Shown piece by piece: positions 5,572 through 8,099 of a DNA stretch of 8,099 bases (position 1 is its first letter; every line of letters starts with the position of its first letter). Source of the stretch: Deltaproteobacteria bacterium (GTDB lineage: Bacteria > Desulfobacterota > Desulfarculia > Adiutricales > Adiutricaceae); assembly GCA_031278835.1 (NCBI GenBank), contig JAITJP010000067.1, positions 1 to 8,099 on the forward strand. The letters run 5' to 3'. Under the pieces are notes generated by a model, which worked only from the letters and a program-made list of their open reading frames with translations, was not told where the DNA came from and made no database searches. Both the position numbers and the translations under genes were made by a program.

Positions 5572-5646
5572 TTACCCTACGTTGGCATGTTCGGTCCATA
5601 TGAAAAGCGCCGAATAAGTCAGTAAGAAAAAAGCTATGTAGCCCAT
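5572..5646 (-). CDS. possible 24-residue membrane peptide or membrane-protein fragment
   Basis: From ATG at 5646 the frame reads MGYIAFFLLTYSALFIWT then EHANVG and stop. It gives one plausible transmembrane segment. The same frame stays open upstream for about 19 codons after a TAA, with another hydrophobic run (GIICFISLSS), so it may be the tail of a broken membrane protein. No clear ribosome site precedes the ATG. In AT-rich DNA hydrophobic frames arise by chance, so this is weak. Confidence 0.18.
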   Translation of the reverse strand: MGYIAFFLLTYSALFIWTEHANVG

Positions 5647-5830
5647 ATAGAGTAATCGTAAGGTAAAACTTTTACTGCTTAACGATATAAAGCAAATTAT
5701 ACCAGCTTAAGTTATTCTAAAAAACGGCTTTAGTTAACTTTCTCTGTTAACACTTTTTCTGGTGGTGTCAGATTTCTTTTATATAAAGTAATGCTTTTTT
5801 AGTAAAAACATCTTTTTATTAGTAGAAATC

Positions 5831-5849
5831 TTAGTTAATTATTAACTAA
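5831..5849 (-). terminator. palindrome after the nuclease-like gene, weak terminator
   Basis: TTAGTTAAT (5831-5839), one T, ATTAACTAA (5841-5849): a perfect 9-bp stem starting 9 bases after the stop of the 5858-6748 gene. It is AT-only and followed on the minus strand by only a short T cluster, so it would be a weak terminator or a protein-binding palindrome. Confidence 0.35.
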
Positions 5850-5857
5850 AACCATTT

Positions 5858-6748
5858 TTAATTTTTTTCTTTAGATAAAGCTTTGCCTAATGCTAAATAA
5901 GTCTTCGTATTTTTAGCTGGAATCTCTTTTTCTTTGGCTATAGCCTTTTTTTCTTTATCTATAGCCTTTTTTTCTTTAGCTATATCCTTTTTTTCTTTAT
6001 CTCTAGCCTCTTTTTCTTTAGCTCTAGCCGCTTTTTCTTTAGCTATATCCTTTAAAAGCTCCTCCTTCTCTTTATACAAAGCTTGGTAAGCAGGAGAAGA
6101 ATTCTCAAGTGACCTAAACGGAAAATGTGACAAACCCTCACCCCCGTCTTGTAAAATTAGTAAAACAGATTTTTTAACAAAAATTTCATTTAAGGATAAC
6201 CAATCTATTACTATATCTTCACTAAGATGTGTTTTGATTAATTTATAGGTTTTTAGTATAAAATTAGACTGTACATCTAGTTCTTTTATTAGGTAAGAGC
6301 ATACTATAAGTAGTAACTCATAATATATAGGCTCACCTTTGTTTAGTTTTTCTTCAATAGCGGAGAAAATTTTATTAGAATCTAAGGAGGCTAAAAAAAC
6401 GTGTTTAGGTTTAAAAATAAACGAACCCCCATCAATTTCAGGTCTTTCAACACTCAAAGATTCATTATTATGTATAATAACCGTGTGAATTTTAGTATTA
6501 TATTTGTCGTAGATCGTACCTAATTTTGAAAAAATTTGATTTAAAACTTTATTTGTATAATTAGTGACAAATTCAATGTATAAAATTTCTTTATTGGTAA
6601 GCAAATAAATAATATCAGAAAATCTATGCTTAGCTTTATAAATAAATTCAGTACTCTTAGCAGTTTCTACTTTTATTGTTTCATCTTCAAGAAAATTTTG
6701 AACAGTTTTGTCCAACCCAAGTTGAAATGATGTAAAAATAACTTTCAA
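5858..6748 (-). CDS. divergent PD-(D/E)XK nuclease-like protein (Rpn/transposase-associated type) with heptad-repeat tail
   Basis: A 296-residue soluble protein. Residues 40-100 read like the core of Rpn-type PD-(D/E)XK proteins: FSDIIYLL with Asp45, LYIEF with Glu59, then IYDKYNTKIHTVIIHN (78-93), FIFKPKHVFLASLD (110-123) and a helical LLLIVCSYL (144-152). The usual Gln/Lys two residues after the Glu is Val61, so the nuclease site may be inactive. Family assignment is by pattern only. Residues 236-277 are six heptads of form (A/D)KEKxx(I/R), a near-ideal charged helix, before a short LALGKALSKEKN end. The start is TTG at 6748: TAA lies two codons upstream and the protein has no internal Met nearby, so nothing else fits, but no strong ribosome site is seen. 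Codon use is strongly AT-rich, unlike the core genes, suggesting transfer. Relatives usually travel with mobile or repeat-rich DNA. Confidence 0.6.
   Translation of the reverse strand: MKVIFTSFQLGLDKTVQNFLEDETIKVETAKSTEFIYKAKHRFSDIIYLLTNKEILYIEFVTNYTNKVLNQIFSKLGTIYDKYNTKIHTVIIHNNESLSVERPEIDGGSFIFKPKHVFLASLDSNKIFSAIEEKLNKGEPIYYELLLIVCSYLIKELDVQSNFILKTYKLIKTHLSEDIVIDWLSLNEIFVKKSVLLILQDGGEGLSHFPFRSLENSSPAYQALYKEKEELLKDIAKEKAARAKEKEARDKEKKDIAKEKKAIDKEKKAIAKEKEIPAKNTKTYLALGKALSKEKN
5918..6043 (-). repeat. 21-bp coding tandem repeat (six heptads)
   Basis: Six 21-base units inside the nuclease-like gene encode AKEKAAR, AKEKEAR, DKEKKDI, AKEKKAI, DKEKKAI and AKEKEIP. Three A7 runs on the coding strand lie at 5946-5952, 5967-5973 and 5988-5994, exactly one unit apart. 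Such a tract can change length by whole heptads by slippage, and the A7 runs can shift frame. Confidence 0.8.
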
Positions 6749-6807
6749 AGCTTAATCTTAGGTTTCTCGAGGCAATTCATTTGGGCCAGAATCGACGATA
6801 GATTCAT
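6745..6807 (-). CDS. possible 20-residue leader peptide overlapping the nuclease-like gene
   Basis: From ATG at 6807 the frame encodes MNLSSILAQM then NCLEKPKIKL and a TGA (6747-6745) that overlaps the TTG start of the next gene in a TTGA arrangement typical of coupled translation. It lies in the leader between the promoter and that gene. It may couple translation or be a frameshifted N-terminus; chance is also possible. No good ribosome site precedes it. Confidence 0.25.
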   Translation of the reverse strand: MNLSSILAQMNCLEKPKIKL

Positions 6808-6827
6808 TCACGCTAGATTCGTCGTAC

Positions 6828-6856
6828 TTTATGTATTTTTTGGTAGGCTTTGTCAA
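6828..6856 (-). promoter_or_regulatory. sigma-70 promoter of the nuclease-like gene
   Basis: On the minus strand a perfect TTGACA (6856-6851), a 17-base spacer and CATAAA (6833-6828) form a promoter with a start expected near 6821, about 73 bases before the TTG at 6748. Confidence 0.6.
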
Positions 6857-7240
6857 GTTATCAATTTTCCCATAAAAAAGAAACAAAAAATTTTTGATGC
6901 TCTTATAAAACCGTCGTCTTGCCCTTTGGTCTTAAAAGAACCAAACCTTAAATGAGTAAATTTTATCGCGATTTTTATTCTCGGTCAATCTTTTTTTCAA
7001 AGGCCGTCACCGGACTAAGATTTAAATTGGTGATAAGTACCCAAGACGCCTCACTAAATCGAAGGGGCATCTTCCGGCGGCTTACGGAATTTTGCCATGA
7101 TGGATTTGGTTAAAATTTCCAAATGTTAAAACCACAATATATATTTTAGCTCTGAGCCGTCCAAGATAAAATCCAGTAAACAATGTCATTTTAAACTGGC
7201 GCTAAGCGGGGATAGAAGAATATCAAACCCCTCGACCCAT
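6857..7240. other. non-coding or decayed stretch
   Basis: No frame longer than a few dozen codons and no recognised RNA. A 27-base imperfect palindrome, CCAGT...ACTGG (7173-7199), is the only structure noted. Composition drifts from AT-rich to mixed, as expected for decayed DNA between the island gene and the repeats at 7241. Confidence 0.4.
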
Positions 7241-7323
7241 AAAACCACCAACCTGACACCAAAACCACCTAAGGGGTGATTGTGACCGTTACCGGCTGGT
7301 TTAGAGTGGCAGTGAGGTTTTGG
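7241..7323. repeat. cluster of short repeats, possible remnant IS end
   Basis: AAAACCACC occurs at 7241-7249 and 7261-7269, exactly 20 bases apart, with CCTGACACC (7252-7260) between. CCAAAACC (7259-7266) is inverted as GGTTTTGG (7316-7323). The reverse complement of CCTGACACC occurs at 4838-4846, and GGTGTCAG again at 5764-5771. Multiple short terminal repeats are typical of IS21-type ends, but no transposase sequence was found. From 7324 to 7512 there is AT-rich sequence with nothing recognised. Confidence 0.3.
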
Positions 7324-7516
7324 TTTTTGAATTAAGAAACTGCGAGGTCATTTTATCCCAAGACTAGTTTTTTGGCCGTGAACGGAAACTAATAACGAAA
7401 CATAAATTTTTTAACATTTAATACTATAAACTTTAGTATTTTAAGTGCGCTCGTTATTGTTTTAAAAAGGGATTTTATAACATAAAATTACCTTAAACGT
7501 TAATAAAAACGAATAA

Positions 7517-7829
7517 GCAATTGCGCAAGCCCTTGAAATCAAATCTTTTATTGGGCATAATGAACTTCTTCCCCGCGCTTGGATCGAGGCGATGCCAAAG
7601 AAACGCTGGGCTAAAGAAGCCTGGGGGCATGGGGGTCTTGGCCGGGCTTAGGGCCGGTAATCGCGGCTTTCTTTGGTTTGGCCATAATTTCGTTTTCTCA
7701 ATCGTTTGGTTCCCCCGTGGCCTTTGGAAACTTTTCAAACGCCGGAATGATTTTTTGGGCGAGGTTTTTTTGGCCCTTGAGGGGGCCGGCAATTGGGAAA
7801 AACTGCGAAAACTTAAATGGGCGGGGTAG
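7517..7829 (+). pseudogene. GC-rich stretch with competing frames, possibly a decayed gene
   Basis: Core-like composition returns here. On the plus strand a frame from 7517 to a TAG at 7649 gives protein-like sequence without a normal start (ALEIKSFIGHNELLPRAW, then IEAMPKKRWAKEAW). A second plus frame runs TTG 7521 to a TAG ending at 7829 (102 residues, Arg/Trp/Gly-rich, family unknown). A minus frame across 7548-7829 also reads well but has two internal stops. No frame matches a family I know. Decay or chance openness of GGCC-rich DNA both fit. Confidence 0.25.
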
Positions 7830-7860
7830 TCAAAGATAAGTCAAGGCTTGCCTTGGGGCA

Positions 7861-7898
7861 AAAAGACGCCGCGGCCCCAAGCTTGTAAAGGCGTTTTT
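7861..7898. terminator. possible bidirectional terminator
   Basis: ACGCC (7866-7870) pairs with GGCGT (7890-7894), flanked by AAAA (7861-7864) and TTTT (7895-7898) that also pair across one bulged G. Each strand ends in a T-run after the stem. It begins 38 bases past the stop of the minus-strand partial gene at 7936 and could serve that gene and any plus-strand transcript from the left. A small CAAGGC-TT-GCCTTG palindrome lies at 7842-7855. Confidence 0.5.
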
Positions 7899-7935
7899 GG
7901 GGCGAAAAATAGAAGGGGTTTAGGTTTTGGTAGCT

Positions 7936-8099
7936 TTAACGCGGGAAAGTCGCCAGCGTTTCTGGGCTTTGGGGTTTTGCCGGGTTTTTTTCGTCCATGG
8001 ACTTAGCGTTTGTGGATTTAGCTTGGAGGGCCATGGCGGCGATGATCTTCCCGATCTGCGTATACGGAAAACCGGAAAAGCGAGGCAAACCTGGGGCCA
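7936..8099 (-). CDS. C-terminal end of an unrecognised protein, partial
   Basis: On the minus strand the frame is open from the window edge to TAA at 7938-7936 (53 residues). It reads through LPRFSGFPYTQIGKIIAAMA, then a polar tail rich in Lys, Asn, Pro and Ser ending ETLATFPR. Codons ending in C and codon pairs resemble the core genes, and a terminator candidate follows. The opposite strand is also open here (from about 7940 to the edge), so strand choice is not certain. No family was recognised; the polar tail suggests a disordered C-terminus. Confidence 0.42.
   Translation of the reverse strand, partial: APGLPRFSGFPYTQIGKIIAAMALQAKSTNAKSMDEKNPAKPQSPETLATFPR

Noticed and set aside
4485..7935. 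tRNA or other structured RNA gene in the long gaps
   Set aside because: No T-arm/acceptor pattern or CCA-adjacent stem was found by eye, and no known RNA family was recognised.
7936..8099. Plus-strand gene start (ATG near 7998, MDLAFVDLAWRAMAAM...)
   Set aside because: It is open to the edge but lacks a ribosome site. The minus-strand reading has better codon use, a natural polar C-terminus and a terminator candidate after its stop; the choice remains uncertain.

Overview
The window looks like a chromosomal segment of a Gram-negative anaerobe, most likely a deltaproteobacterium (Desulfobacterota). This rests on a DUF1847 metal-binding protein (common in anaerobes), a cyclic-di-GMP gene pair behind a sigma-54-type promoter, and a solitary RmlC epimerase. 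The core genes are GGCC-rich, and non-ATG starts (GTG, TTG) recur. The phylum is an inference and the species is not identifiable.

Layout. 1-566 (minus): 5' part of a DUF1847 gene that leaves the window, with a structured leader. 764-794: a clear intrinsic terminator. 820-2674 (minus): a two-gene cyclic-di-GMP unit. A diguanylate cyclase (degenerate receiver, GAF-like region, intact GGEEF and I-site) overlaps a downstream PilZ protein by 14 bases; a good -24/-12 element lies 44 bases upstream of the cyclase start. 2675-3062: divergent intergenic region with hairpins, a 15-bp tandem repeat and a near-consensus sigma-70 promoter driving rfbC/rmlC (3063-3686, plus). 3687-4031: hairpin-rich spacer ending in a terminator-like structure directly before dtd (4032-4484, plus), the D-aminoacyl-tRNA deacylase.

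4601-7500 is an AT-rich accessory stretch. A leftward intrinsic terminator (4601-4647) has no intact gene feeding it, only a decayed array of exact 69-bp units (4864-5120) that once could have encoded a Lys/Ala/Glu coiled coil. Further right is one apparently intact minus-strand gene (5858-6748): a divergent PD-(D/E)XK nuclease-like (Rpn/transposase-associated) protein with a tail of six heptads, encoded by 21-bp DNA repeats with three A7 runs. It has its own promoter and a 20-codon upstream frame whose stop overlaps its TTG start. The remainder is mostly non-coding or decayed, with short repeats around 7241-7323 that may be a remnant IS end.

From about 7520 the GC-rich composition returns: a stretch without a convincing gene, a possible bidirectional terminator (7861-7898), and the C-terminal end of an unrecognised minus-strand gene (7936-8099).

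The most coherent functional unit is the sigma-54/cyclic-di-GMP writer-effector pair. The most unusual part is the AT-rich island with an intact and a decayed repeat-tailed gene side by side. I do not see a complete novel defence or mobile system.
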